The notes below the pieces were generated by a model. It saw only the letters and a program-made list of their open reading frames with translations. It was not told the origin of the DNA and did not search any database. The translations under genes and the position numbers were made by a program. Below are positions 48,461-58,613 of a stretch of DNA of 64,000 nt, piece by piece. This stretch comes from Gracilaria caudata (lineage: Eukaryota > Rhodophyta > Florideophyceae > Gracilariales > Gracilariaceae), in the NCBI GenBank assembly GCA_030374735.1, contig JASCIV010000023.1, positions 1 to 64,000 of the forward strand, read 5' to 3'. Numbering within the stretch: position 1 is the first letter of the stretch; each line of letters opens with the position of its first letter.

Positions 48461-50353
48461 TCAGGTTTGAGTTTTTGATTTGGTGGGTTGAACAGGTGCC
48501 CTGGGGAGTTGCACAATTGGATCGGGATATGTTTCACCTTTGATTATACCAACATCGCTGAGAGCTTCACGAGACAGTTTATGTGGTTCATGAATCATCG
48601 GCGGAGGTATGTCGACAAGTTCAGGGCACCATCTTTGAATGAACCACCCAGTTGGGTCGTACTCCATACTTTGCTTGACAACGTTAAACTTACGACCTCC
48701 ACGAGGATCACTTCCGACTCCAGCAAGATAAGCCCAGTTGCCCCAATTCGAAGCCACATCATGATCGATAAGGATGCTTTCGAAATATTCAGCCCCAGCC
48801 CTCCAATCTGGAAACTGAAGATCGTGAATTAGAAATGATGCAACGTTTTGCCTCCCACGATTGCTTATGAACCCAGTTAAGGCGAGTTCGCGCATGCTCG
48901 CATCAACAAAAGGGGCCCCAGTCTTTCCTTCAATCCATTTCTGCAGCCTTTCGCGATGGAACGGCTTTACCGATGCAAAATTAATTGAGAAGATCCCCTT
49001 GCTATCTGAACTTGTTCCTGTGTAACCGCTTAATGCAAACAGTTTAGTGCCAACAGATGTAGACACCCACCGGAAATAGTCACGGGTCATCAGTTCGAAG
49101 ATCATCCAATATGTAGAATCGTTGGCCACCTTATTTTCTTCAAACTTTTTGACTTCCCAGTACAACGTTCGAGGAGAAATGCATCCCAGTGATAGCCATG
49201 AAGAGAATTTCGACGATGAGTTCCGTCTCCCGCTTTCATTGCGAGTTTCTTTGTAGTTTCCTAGAAACCCAGGCTTCCAGAAGTACTCGTTCATTCGCCT
49301 TAGGCCCTTTGATTCACCACCAACAAACTCCATCACACCTAACGGATGTGGGAAAGCGTGATCCAGTGGATCACAAAGACCCTCCACCTGCAGGTCTTGT
49401 CTCAAGGAAGGAAACGGGTCCGTACGTAGCCGCAAGTGCAGTGGGAATAATTGCAAACGTTCAGGAGTTGGAATTTCCCTCCTCACGGAAACCTGCCTCC
49501 CTTCGACCATTTTGCGGTATGCTGTAAAAGTCTCAGGCAAAGCTGGACCTCCTGGATTGAAAGGTACATCATTTACGTGATGCATTGTTGATCCCCACAA
49601 CCAATGCACCACTATCTGCGTTCCGGTTTCCTCTCTGAGTTTTTTCAGACCTTCCTGGATAGCATCTTCATCTTTTGTTTCTTCCCAGGTTGATTCTTTG
49701 TGAGCAACAACATCTATAGGGCCAAGCCCAGCCTTTACCAAAGACTGGACGACATCAAGTACCTCTTCAACGGGAGATCCCTGACGTATTATCATATCAC
49801 TCCCCTTTAGTCGCAAAGACTGTTGCATATCCTTCACGGATTCTATCATGAAAACTGTCCGAAAAGGTCCGTTTCTTTGAAAGCCCCAAGGTGAAGCATT
49901 CTTTATTCCGAACTTTGACAAGTCGAAGACGTAAACCGGTACCAGCATGTTCGCAGTGTTGGCCAGTGCTAAGGCTTCGTTGTCACGGATTCGGAGATCA
50001 TTTCGTAGCCATAGGACAGCAACGCTATCAGGTGACAAAGTGTTCGGTGCATCACTTTTCAAAACTCTCGGTCCCGAGAAAGGGTGCACAGACGCTCGCG
50101 CCGCAGATACCCTCAAACCTGCTGTTCTTTTGCCTCTGCCTCCACCTCTCCCTCGCGCTCGATATGCGCCCCGACCCCTATTTGAGCTTCTTCCAAAGTC
50201 GCTGCGGTTCATGTCGTCAAACGTGCGGCAAAAGCTTGCTTTGGAAGGATTGATCGTCAGCAATTGTGCAAAGGCTGTTTGCAAGGCAAGTCTCCCGACG
50301 GAACTACGTTCTTGCAATCCTATCGGCCTGATGTTTTGTACTGCCATTGACAT
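48461..50353 (-). CDS. CRY-DASH: Cryptochrome DASH (photolyase/cryptochrome family)
   Basis: 630 aa from the ATG at 50353. An organelle-targeting-like N-terminus is followed by an Arg/Gly-rich segment at about 58-76 (RGRGAYRARGRGGGRGKR). The photolyase alpha/beta domain begins at VAVLWLRNDLRIRDNEAL. The FAD domain includes KFSSWLSLGCISPRTLYWE, VDASMRELALTGFISNRGRQNVASFL, and the DASH-typical GVGSDPRGGRKFNVVKQS. CRY-DASH proteins bind FAD and an antenna pterin and repair cyclobutane dimers in single-stranded or looped DNA, in organelles or nucleus. The C-terminal extension after the domain is short. Confidence 0.95.
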   Translation of the reverse strand: MSMAVQNIRPIGLQERSSVGRLALQTAFAQLLTINPSKASFCRTFDDMNRSDFGRSSNRGRGAYRARGRGGGRGKRTAGLRVSAARASVHPFSGPRVLKSDAPNTLSPDSVAVLWLRNDLRIRDNEALALANTANMLVPVYVFDLSKFGIKNASPWGFQRNGPFRTVFMIESVKDMQQSLRLKGSDMIIRQGSPVEEVLDVVQSLVKAGLGPIDVVAHKESTWEETKDEDAIQEGLKKLREETGTQIVVHWLWGSTMHHVNDVPFNPGGPALPETFTAYRKMVEGRQVSVRREIPTPERLQLFPLHLRLRTDPFPSLRQDLQVEGLCDPLDHAFPHPLGVMEFVGGESKGLRRMNEYFWKPGFLGNYKETRNESGRRNSSSKFSSWLSLGCISPRTLYWEVKKFEENKVANDSTYWMIFELMTRDYFRWVSTSVGTKLFALSGYTGTSSDSKGIFSINFASVKPFHRERLQKWIEGKTGAPFVDASMRELALTGFISNRGRQNVASFLIHDLQFPDWRAGAEYFESILIDHDVASNWGNWAYLAGVGSDPRGGRKFNVVKQSMEYDPTGWFIQRWCPELVDIPPPMIHEPHKLSREALSDVGIIKGETYPDPIVQLPRAPVQPTKSKTQT

Positions 50354-51022
50354 GGTCGGTAGGAAGCGGAATGCAGAATTCGGAAGTGGCGGGGTCTCAA
50401 ATACTGCTGCGAAGAGCAACTACGCTTTCTGGATGTATTCATTTGCTGTCGAACCTCAGCCATCCGAAAAGGAGCTGCTGAATGGGAATTGAGCTGAGCA
50501 TGGCTATCTGCGGAATACTATACACGAGATCAATATAATCACGTTAGGTGCTGGCATCAAATTTTGATCTTCAAATGAACACATCACGTGATGGGATTGA
50601 CCCGAGCAATGTTTTAGTGTTTTTTAAAAACTATTTAACAATTTTACCTCTTGATGCAAAGGCACAGCTGTTTGCAAAATCCCAACCGGACCATACCGTC
50701 CGTGAGAAAGTGATGAGATACCCTTCTACGTCTGTGCCACAGACTCTGTGGATGACCAAGGTATCATAGATGCAAGTCTTGAACGCTACCGCGATCAAGG
50801 TGTGACCACCTTCGTGAAGGTTCTCGAACTGAACTGATTACGCTTGTCGCTCATGTCCCTGATACACAGAGTATTTGGCTCTCGAGAACGGAAGAGAGCG
50901 CTGCAAATTCCCACCGTCATTGAAATCTAAGTCGTCACGAGAACAAGTTTGCGTGCGCGACCGAGAAAGCTGAAAGAGGATACTGATCGACTGGAGGGCT
51001 TATCGCGCAACCTTCAATCGAC
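50354..51022. promoter_or_regulatory. Divergent intergenic region, CRY-DASH / uS2m
   Basis: About 670 bp between divergent starts. It contains a 73-codon open frame with no recognisable domain and no clear core promoter motif. Confidence 0.35.
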
Positions 51023-51793
51023 ATGGCACTTCGAAACTCCCTGAGAATCGTTAGAAGTTTTTCCGCTGCCGCGTCTTCGCGCAGGGGGCCAATGTCATAT
51101 TCTGAACTGATGGCATCCCCCAAGTTTGCTTCTAGCGCCAATTCAATTTTTCATCAATACAGTGTACAAGATCTTATGGATGCTCGAGTCCATATGGGCC
51201 ACAGGACAAAGCTTTGGAATCCAAAAATGGCGCCGTACCTTCTTGGACATCGTAACGGCATGCATGTGATAGATCTAGATAAAACTGCTGATATGCTCCG
51301 TCGTGCTCTCATTGCAGCTTCTCATATGGCTGAGAACGACTGCACCTTTCTCTGGCTGGGACCAAAAGACGTTCAAAAAAGCAAGATCGTTGAGAAGCAA
51401 GCAAGGAAAGCTGGCGCATTTACGATTGGCGGCGCTCGATGGACGGGTGGTACTCTCACGAACCCGATCAAGTCAAATCAAGCTCAAAGATTCAACTATC
51501 GAATTCCAGACTGCGTCTTCATTGTAGATACTACGAGGCATATGCCGGCTCTTCGAGAGGCCAAACTATGTGGCATCCCTACCATCGGCATTGTTGATTC
51601 AGACTGTGATCCAGAACTTCTTACTTATCCTATTCCGGGAAACGATGATGGTGCCCATGCGATTTATTTGTACTGTAGCCTTATGAGGCTCGCAATTTTG
51701 GACGGAAGAGCTAGAGGGCGGAGACTAAATCGTCCTTCCATGGCAATTCCGGCTTTGCCGTCGACGCAAAAAGCTAGAGGTTGGAGCCGGTAA
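51023..51793 (+). CDS. Mitochondrial small-subunit ribosomal protein uS2m
   Basis: 256 aa. The N-terminus (MALRNSLRIVRSFSAAASSRR) is a typical mitochondrial presequence. The uS2 fold follows with GHRTKLWNPKMAPYLLGHRNGMHVIDLDKT, WTGGTLTN, PDCVFIVDTTRHMPALREAKLCGIPTIGIVDSDCDPELLTYPIPGNDD. Wording such as HRNGMHVIDLDKT is closer to mitochondrial than plastid S2, and it lacks the long C-terminus of plastid forms. It is part of the mitoribosome 30S-like subunit. Confidence 0.93.
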   Translation: MALRNSLRIVRSFSAAASSRRGPMSYSELMASPKFASSANSIFHQYSVQDLMDARVHMGHRTKLWNPKMAPYLLGHRNGMHVIDLDKTADMLRRALIAASHMAENDCTFLWLGPKDVQKSKIVEKQARKAGAFTIGGARWTGGTLTNPIKSNQAQRFNYRIPDCVFIVDTTRHMPALREAKLCGIPTIGIVDSDCDPELLTYPIPGNDDGAHAIYLYCSLMRLAILDGRARGRRLNRPSMAIPALPSTQKARGWSR

Positions 51794-52003
51794 AGGATAA
51801 TTGGATACGCGTGTCAATTCAATGTTTTCTTCTGTAGAACCGCATAGGAAGCAGGTATTCCTTGTCACCTGTCGAGCGTTTTCTGGCATGCAACAAGTCT
51901 ACATGAAACAAAAGCCCGCGCTTGGAATTTCACGACTGTGTAGGTTTACTGTACAATGGTACACAAAGACGAAACAAACTGTGATCTAGCGTCTTGCGGA
52001 AGC

Positions 52004-54238
52004 TTACTTGTCTGAAAAGGTAATTCGTCGGCGCCCGCTGATTACCTCACCGTTTCCACGTAGAAGATCGTCGAAAAGTCTCCTCAGGAAGGTTTCACCA
52101 AGTCGACCTACCACCTGCCTTCCTAGTACACTGGACTTGGCAATAACTTCTGGGAGCAACTCAAGAATGACGTTGGGCTGGAAAGCCCCTGAGGAAACAG
52201 CGTCCGTTGCTATCCATTCAAATATTTCGCTTAGATTGTCAAGGAAGGCCCTTTCTGACTTATCAACCGGAGGAAGTGCGAAAAACGGTGTGGGACCAAG
52301 CATGAACGGCAAGGGAATAATCGGAGCTGCGAGGGTTGGGGTGCGAAGAAATCCACGCAAAGGAGCGGGAACAGATTGTTCGAAGGATACCGCCGCGCGA
52401 TGATACGTATCTCTGACGTACACATCGATTCCTTTGGCGAGTTCTTCCACAAGTATTTCTCGAATTAGGAGTCCTTCTTCACTAAAAAGAAAGTCAACTG
52501 CATCCCGAGAGATTTTAGAGTTGCTGCTCAATGTATCGAAATCAACAAAAGCGTCTCCCTCATTGATAATTCCTTGAGATGAGTCAAGAAGAACTCTTAG
52601 CCGTTTCGGACTAAAACTGCCGTCCTTGTACAAAATCTCCCTCAGTGCAGTTCGTAAGGCTGGGCTGCGATCAGTCATAATTAAACGGGATACAAACGGA
52701 AATGATTCCATGATCAGCTTGAATTGAGGGTCCCCAACCAGGGCAATGCCCTCCAAGACCGAGAGGGCACGCAAGAGAAGAGCAAATGCGGGGGGAATCG
52801 AAAAGGGGAAGTCAAATGTTACGGTTGCTAATTCATCTGACAGAGATTGGAAGTTGATGGAATTTGCTCCTCCTCCTTCAAGAGCTTGATCTAAAATGGC
52901 CCCAATCACGGGTTCCACCTTTGAAGTGTCAATATCCGCCGGCAGAAACTTGAGGACTACAAAGTCTTCAATAACCTTTGGCCAGTCTCTGTTTGCCAAA
53001 TGAACGATGGCAGAAACCATAGCGTCCATCTCTTCTTTGTCAATCACAGCCATGAGACCAAAGTCAATCACGCATAGTTGCCCGTTGTCTAGACGCATCA
53101 AGTTTCCAGTGTGAGGGTCCGCATGAAAAAAGCCAGCAGAGAGAAGTTGAAATAAGAAACACTCGACACCCTTAGATACTAAGGCATTGATTTGTTCTGG
53201 ATTACAATCCGACAATTTCCTTCCGTTAATCCATTCCATGGTGAGAACTTTGCGACTGGTGTACTCATCGTAGACCATGGGCACGTATATGTCCGGTAGA
53301 CGAGCGTGAACGAGGCGTGCAAATTTTCGTGAGTTCTCTGCTTCGTTCTGGTAATCCAGTTCCTTGTATGTACCTTTCGACCACTCCAGCAAGAGACTGG
53401 TGTAATCGGTTTGAGCAGCGGTGAACTGCGCTTGGACCATCTCTATGAGACGAGCAACTCTCTTCATACAGTACAAGTCCAAACTGACTTTGCGTAACAT
53501 ATCTGGCCGCTGCACCTTCACTGCAACTTCTTTTCCATTGCTTCTCAGTCGCGCCTTGTAAACTTGTCCGAGTGACGCCGCTGCAATGGGTTTATCTGAT
53601 ATCTCTGAATAGATTTCATCAATTGGGCGGCCCAACTCTTCTTCCATCATCTGAAACGCAACTTCATTTGGAAACGATGGCACAGCATCACAAAGCAGAC
53701 GAAGTTCATTCATGGCTTCTGGACCTATAATATCGGGACGTACTGATAGTGCTTGACCAAGTTTGACAAACGTAGGCCCCAGAGTGGTGAGGACTTCTCT
53801 CAATTCCGCAGCTCGCTTTGCTCCATTCTGCTTTAGAGTGCCTCCCGCTGCATCAGCTGATATCCGAAGGATCCACGGCGTGAAAATAGAAGTCACCTCA
53901 ACCAAACGCTTTGTCAAGGCCGTACCGCGCTTGTTCCAATACTTTTCAATAGCCTCCCGATCGAATTCAAGAGGAAGTCCTGTATCATCGCCACCGATAT
54001 TCGATTGTTGAGCGAGACCGATTGATGGTCTTATGCGCTCGCCTTCACGAAGTTCTGGAAGAGCTAGGGCTGCACTAGGGGAAGATCTTGACTTTGTGCG
54101 ATACGAGGCCTGTCCTCGCGATGAGCGGCGTGCGGTTATGGGAATAGATTTGACGAAGGTTTTGGTCAGAGGTAACGAACTAGACGCTACAAAACTGAAA
54201 GGCCTGAGCCCGAGCGTGGCGCGGTAACAAGCAGACAT
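52004..54238 (-). CDS. ABC1/UbiB-family atypical kinase, plastid type (ABC1K)
   Basis: 744 aa from the ATG at 54238. A Ser/Arg-rich transit peptide of about 50-60 residues begins MSACYRATLGLRPFS. The ABC1 domain has its hallmark motifs: TFVKLGQALSVRPDI (KxGQ), AAASLGQVYKA (Ala-rich loop replacing the usual Gly-rich loop), VAVKVQRP, ELDYQNEAEN, FFHADPHTGNL and IDFGLMA. The ~250-residue C-terminal extension with the PIIPLPFMLGPTPFF segment recalls plastoglobule ABC1K1/ABC1K3 of plants, which affect plastoquinone and tocopherol metabolism. Function here is inferred from the family. Confidence 0.93.
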   Translation of the reverse strand: MSACYRATLGLRPFSFVASSSLPLTKTFVKSIPITARRSSRGQASYRTKSRSSPSAALALPELREGERIRPSIGLAQQSNIGGDDTGLPLEFDREAIEKYWNKRGTALTKRLVEVTSIFTPWILRISADAAGGTLKQNGAKRAAELREVLTTLGPTFVKLGQALSVRPDIIGPEAMNELRLLCDAVPSFPNEVAFQMMEEELGRPIDEIYSEISDKPIAAASLGQVYKARLRSNGKEVAVKVQRPDMLRKVSLDLYCMKRVARLIEMVQAQFTAAQTDYTSLLLEWSKGTYKELDYQNEAENSRKFARLVHARLPDIYVPMVYDEYTSRKVLTMEWINGRKLSDCNPEQINALVSKGVECFLFQLLSAGFFHADPHTGNLMRLDNGQLCVIDFGLMAVIDKEEMDAMVSAIVHLANRDWPKVIEDFVVLKFLPADIDTSKVEPVIGAILDQALEGGGANSINFQSLSDELATVTFDFPFSIPPAFALLLRALSVLEGIALVGDPQFKLIMESFPFVSRLIMTDRSPALRTALREILYKDGSFSPKRLRVLLDSSQGIINEGDAFVDFDTLSSNSKISRDAVDFLFSEEGLLIREILVEELAKGIDVYVRDTYHRAAVSFEQSVPAPLRGFLRTPTLAAPIIPLPFMLGPTPFFALPPVDKSERAFLDNLSEIFEWIATDAVSSGAFQPNVILELLPEVIAKSSVLGRQVVGRLGETFLRRLFDDLLRGNGEVISGRRRITFSDK

Positions 54239-54932
54239 ATCGTTTTCTGTGGAAAGCTCTGCGGATGTCCTCGGTCTCGATTGCTGCGCGGTGCCTTGTT
54301 GTTGTTGGACAAAGCTTTTGTGACGATAACCATGGAGCTCCTGAAGTTGAAAAGGATTTGCTAGGGGAGGCGGATAGAATGGCGCTTTCGACACCAAAGG
54401 CAACGAAGAGCACAGCCGAAGTTTGACCACACGTAGCGGATATGCAATCGATGCAACACTCTGTCAACCGCACGCGCCGTGATGGGGGTGTGGTTGATTC
54501 GTCACCGGGTGGCTGGCGGCGATTTGGAATCTGACCAATCCGTACACGACAAGTGGGCATCACGACAAGTATTTTTTGAACAGTCACCTGCGTTGTCCAA
54601 GGCCGTACCCTTGCCTTTCCCTCATGTGGACAGCGAAGCCATGCCCGCGAGCTCCAAGGCTTCGCTACAGACGGATATTATTTAAAAAGTATCTTAAGTT
54701 TTGTGTTCCTCTTTCGGCCTCAAGCGATTGTTGCGCTTCATAGACGTTTCCGTTTCGCTTTTCTGCTTGGATTTGCTCCATGAATTGATTCTCATCACCT
54801 TCCCGATCTTGCGTCGTGAAGGTCAAGGCCGAAGTTGCGTGCAAAGCAAATCCTTCGTCCCCTCTCAATATCGTTTCATATTCTCTTAGTGCCACACGAC
54901 ACGGGCGCCCATATATTTCTTGAGAGCGAACC
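54239..54932. promoter_or_regulatory. Divergent intergenic region, ABC1K / SRPBCC
   Basis: About 690 bp. ATATATTT at about 54911 lies close to the SRPBCC ATG and ATTATTTAAA lies near 54676. Open frames upstream of the ABC1K ATG have no domain. Confidence 0.4.
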
Positions 54933-55727
54933 ATGCCTTACACATTCGTTTCACCACTCGCGTTCCCAAGCCTCTTTGTTCAGCGTTCGTTTATTCCGGC
55001 GGCTAAAACCACTATCAGGCCAAGGAGAGCAAAAACGCCAGCAAGGATAGCTCCTTCATGCGTTTGGGTTGAGCGTTCTGCGACGGTCTTAATAGAGATG
55101 ACCCCAGATGAAGCATATGAATACTACATCGACCTGGAAGCGATGCCCGAATGGTAAGCTGACCGCAAACATATCGTCCTAGTAACGAGGAATGCCGACT
55201 CCAAGCTCATTCCGGACTAACTTACGCGTCATGTTGTCAATGAAAAGGTCTCCATGGCTCAAAAGCGTTGAGGTTGACAAAAATGACGGCGATGTGTCCA
55301 GATGGACGTTGAATTCGCAGGGAATAACCATCTCATGGCAGGCTCGTGAGTTGCTCCACATTCATCAGCATAGTATCCAGTGATCAACATCCACCTTATA
55401 TGCTGACGTCAGAAGTGCTTATTTCTTTGTTCCATCACAGGGAATACACTGGTAAGACCCGGGGAAATCATTGCCTGGAAGAGTGAAACTGGGTTAACAA
55501 ATCGCGGACGAGTTTTATTCCGTGGTGTGAAAAACGACAACTGCAAGCTTACTCTGGCAGTTGAATTTGATCTTCCTGGTGCCCTTGCGAGGGTCTTTGA
55601 CAATGACTTTGTCGGTAGATTCGTGGAGAACACACTCTTGGCAGACTTGAAGCGCTTCCGATCAGTAGCGTTGTCCAAAAAACGAAGAAGACTGCGTTCG
55701 ACAGAGGTCTCGACTTCAAGGGACTGA
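54933..55727 (+). CDS. SRPBCC/START-like (polyketide cyclase/dehydrase) protein, three exons
   Basis: 201 aa encoded by exons 54933-55153, 55248-55345 and 55441-55727 (606 nt including stop). Intron 1 (GTAAGC...AAAAG, branch CTAAC near 55217) restores W at MPEW followed by SPWLKSVEV. Intron 2 (GTGAGT...TCACAG) restores WQAR followed by NTLVRPGEIIAWKSETGLTNRGRVLF. The joined frame is a typical SRPBCC ligand-binding fold as in cyanobacterial and plastid polyketide-cyclase-like proteins (VLIEMTPDEAYEYYIDLEAMPEW at its start). The first ~40 residues are basic and acid-free, a likely plastid transit peptide. Ligand unknown. It is the only clearly spliced gene in the window. Confidence 0.85.
55154..55247 (+). 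other. Spliceosomal intron 1 of the SRPBCC gene
   Basis: 94 nt, GTAAGC donor, CTAAC branch point about 30 nt from the AG acceptor. Its removal joins two open frames across a split Trp codon. Confidence 0.85.
55346..55440 (+). other. Spliceosomal intron 2 of the SRPBCC gene
   Basis: 95 nt, GTGAGT donor, TGCTGAC branch-like site and pyrimidine-rich TTTCTTTGTTCCATCACAG acceptor. Its removal joins exon 2 to exon 3 across an Arg codon. Confidence 0.85.
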
Positions 55728-56036
55728 AAGACCCACACATGTCACTTTCGGCAATGAACCCATTTTTGTAGTCCCCCTCACGTATTTTAAGAGTTTCTTA
55801 GCCTAGTGCCAAACTCGTGTATCCGTACATAAACCTGGATGCCTCAATGGAAAGCAAATAGTTTTTCCGCTTATCTGTCGTTGATGTGAAATCAGCATCT
55901 CTGGGAAGAGAAAACCAGCGAACTACAAAATACTCATGGTGATGCGGACCAGCATCTCTTTTTATATTTGTCTTCGCTCTTCAAGCAGAATGATAACGCA
56001 CCATCCAAGGATATAGAGCCGTTAAGTACTAAGTAA

Positions 56037-56560
56037 CTGCAATTTGGTTTCTGCGCAACACTTGATTGTAACCAGCACATCAAACAGTGCTCCTCAATCG
56101 AAAATCAGCTTACGGTTCCCATCGACTTCGCAAAAGTGAAGAGACGGGTATCAGCTCTTCGTAGATTGGAGCCACTGTTGAAGTCCGCATCAGCTTCTAT
56201 TGCAAACAGGGTACCTCTTAGACAGACAGAAGTAGCTCTGTCTCAGGTTTCCGTGGGCCACACTCCGCTCTCCATCCGCTTGGGTTGCATTTGTCAGAGA
56301 AGAGACTTATGTGCAGATGTCCCCCTGGTGTGCTTGAATGACGTAGAGCATTTTCTTTTGCGTTGTCGGTTACGGACTTTGTCTCGGAGAGTATGTTTCC
56401 CGTCCTCTCCGGATCGTCGAGGACTAACAGTTGCAGATGTCGTCAGAAAATGGCCCGAAAGAGTGTTGGTTTACCTAGTGAGGGAGCGTTTCTTTTAATA
56501 GAGACGTTCTGCAGTAAGTAGTAATTAAACTACTGCACCTGTAAAAAAGAGAGAGAGATC
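56037..56560 (+). mobile_element. Degenerate 3' fragment of a non-LTR retrotransposon ORF
   Basis: An open stretch of 154 codons (56037-56498) without an early ATG. It reads like the end of a LINE-type pol protein after the RNase H region: LTVPIDFAKVKRRVSALRRL, then VGHTPLSIRL, a C-x-C...C spacing and VEHFLLRC (the GHT...C...H-x4-C zinc-finger pattern). Reading back from 56037 meets a stop at once and no reverse transcriptase is found upstream, so it is a truncated copy. The frame ends before an A-rich/(GA)n tract at about 56543-56558 that may be the element's 3' tail. Confidence 0.5.
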
Positions 56561-57022
56561 ATCATTGTGACGTGGCATGGAGTTTGAACGCTATCGATCC
56601 CATGAATACCTCAGAAGAGATCCTCAAACCTGTCCTCAAACGACTGTGGATTTGCCTGATGTCACCATCCGATATGCTTTCACGAGCTCGAGTTGGACTG
56701 GACGACCACATTCCATGAGATCCTTGTTCACCAAGGGAAAACTCTTGGCGGTGTTCTCACTTCGGATCCTTTGTTCTACGTGCACCTCATTCGAAATCAT
56801 CAAAAAGAACTCCCATTTTGTGGTCGAAAGGAACCCACAGATCTATGCGACGTTCTTTCAGTGCGGTTGAACCGCGTCACACAAGAGTACTGCTAAAGAC
56901 CCCGAAACTTTATTGATCAAAGAAGTTCAACAAAAGCACACTGTCGGAGCTGAACTAAAGAGCAGATTCCACCCTTGTACCCCTGCACTGAGGTGATCTG
57001 GTATCGTTTTCAGAAAGCTTGG

Positions 57023-57029
57023 TATTTAA
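57023..57029 (+). promoter_or_regulatory. TATA-like box of the IDI gene
   Basis: TATTTAA 80 nt upstream of the IDI ATG, same form as the box in front of the inositol synthase gene at 19275. Confidence 0.4.
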
Positions 57030-57102
57030 CCGTTCCCAATCAAGAAAGGTCCTGTATTTGACAAGAGAGACAGCTCTACGAGACAGTTAAGACAGTCAAC
57101 CA

Positions 57103-57930
57103 ATGCTGCGTGCAGCTTTGCCTCTTGCGCATCGATTGTTTTCGAGGAAGATGAGCACGATGGGTAAATCGCATTCGGTAATAGTCCACACAACTCCGTG
57201 CCTCGATGAAGCGAATCAAAAAGAAGATGTCCTTGCTCGAGCAGATCCAGAGCAAGCTAGGCTTATGGCTGAGCAAGTCATATTGGTAGATGAAGAAGAT
57301 AAAGTACTTGGAAGCATGTCCAAGAAAGACTCCCATCTTGTTGCTAACAACCTCCCGCTGCACCGGGCTTTTTCCGTGCTCTTGTTCGACACCAAAGGTA
57401 GGATGCTGCTGCAGCAGCGAGCGGATGAGAAGGTGACTTTTCCTGCATATTGGACGAACACTGTGTGCTCTCATCCGCTTTACCGCCCCATTGAGCTTGG
57501 GGAGGAAGACGGAGGTGACGCTGTGATGGGGGCGAAGCGCGCAGCTATCAGGAAGTTATTTCATGAACTAGGTATTGAAATGGGAAGAGTTGAAGCCGAT
57601 GATCTCCTGTTTATGACTCGGATTCTCTACAGATCTGAGTGTGACGATAAGATTTGGGGTGAACATGAGCTTGACTACATTTTCGTAGCTCAGAAAGACA
57701 TACAGGTAACACCCGAACCAAACGAAGTTCAGAAAGTAAGTTACGTCACAAAGAAAGAGCTTCGTGGCATGTTCAACGAGGAGAAGAATTCGGATTCTTT
57801 AAGAATAACTCCATGGTTTGCTCTTGTTATGAACAACTTTGGTTGGACATGGTGGGACGTCATGATGGAGGACGGCCTAGAGCGACTGAAAGGTCTCCAA
57901 GACCACGGAATCCAAAAGTATGTAGACTAG
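57103..57930 (+). CDS. IDI1: Isopentenyl-diphosphate delta-isomerase, type I (Nudix)
   Basis: 275 aa. Interconverts IPP and DMAPP, balancing the products of the isoprenoid pathway. The catalytic Cys122 is in the TNTVCSHPL motif; metal and Glu ligands lie in AAIRKLFHELGI (the Nudix region) and W-G-E-H-E-L-D-Y. Extra N-terminal residues (MLRAALPLAHRLFSRKMSTM) look like an organelle presequence, and a second ATG at residue 17 could give a cytosolic form, the dual-targeting arrangement known in plants. Length matches eukaryotic IDI1. Confidence 0.97.
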   Translation: MLRAALPLAHRLFSRKMSTMGKSHSVIVHTTPCLDEANQKEDVLARADPEQARLMAEQVILVDEEDKVLGSMSKKDSHLVANNLPLHRAFSVLLFDTKGRMLLQQRADEKVTFPAYWTNTVCSHPLYRPIELGEEDGGDAVMGAKRAAIRKLFHELGIEMGRVEADDLLFMTRILYRSECDDKIWGEHELDYIFVAQKDIQVTPEPNEVQKVSYVTKKELRGMFNEEKNSDSLRITPWFALVMNNFGWTWWDVMMEDGLERLKGLQDHGIQKYVD

Positions 57931-58613
57931 CGTTTCTCCTTGATAACATATTGATGACACAGTCAATATCTGTGTCATGGGCCTCAAAGCGTTGCTTAGC
58001 TGGGCATATATTCTTCGTAGATGAAAGGCTTAGTGTGAAATGGTGTATCGTGTAAATCAGAAAGTCGAGTGCCACCGAACGGAAGTGAATTTCATCTTGT
58101 CGTTTAGTTTCTTCAGGGAGCATTATCAGCCTCGACGCGTTTCTGGCGCAAGTTTTCCACAGTCCAATCTGCACGCGATTGGTTTCACGGATACCGGGTT
58201 CAACATGTTTTTGCCCAATGATGAAACTTTTGTTTATGATACAGAACCAGGGGTATTCAAAGCTCAAGATACTTTCCCACGTTGCCGTGAATACGATTCA
58301 CTGTCTTTGTCTTCTACGCGTTCTACAATTCGAAGCCGTGTGCAGCAAGCCAACACTATCTCTTCGGCACGGTAAGCTCTTCTGCGCCATTTCCTCACAA
58401 AGTCTCGCGACATGTGAAGCATACCGATAAAATAAAAGCCAATCGTGAAATCTCGAATCCGATGAAGTGAAGTTAGGACATATTATTGCCTCGCTATCGA
58501 TCGATTCTTCACTACAAGCTAGACTGAAAGCATTCATCTGCAACATGACTTTCACCGTCATAGTACTAGCTAAACACCAAGCTGAATATCTGGGTTGACG
58601 TTTGACCAGATGC
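57931..58613. other. Convergent spacer, nothing recognised
   Basis: About 680 bp between IDI and the transporter stops. Short open frames only. Confidence 0.5.

Larger units (their letters stand above)
55728..57102. other. Gene-poor stretch with retroelement remnant
   Basis: About 1.4 kb between the SRPBCC and IDI genes. Apart from the pol-like remnant (56037-56560) it holds unrecognised open frames at 56577-56896 in two shifted frames. A TATTTAA box for IDI is at 57023. Confidence 0.5.

Noticed and set aside
56577..56896. Two overlapping open frames of 97 and 67 codons
   Set aside because: Neither contains a recognisable domain. They could be retroelement debris, but I see no motif to support that.
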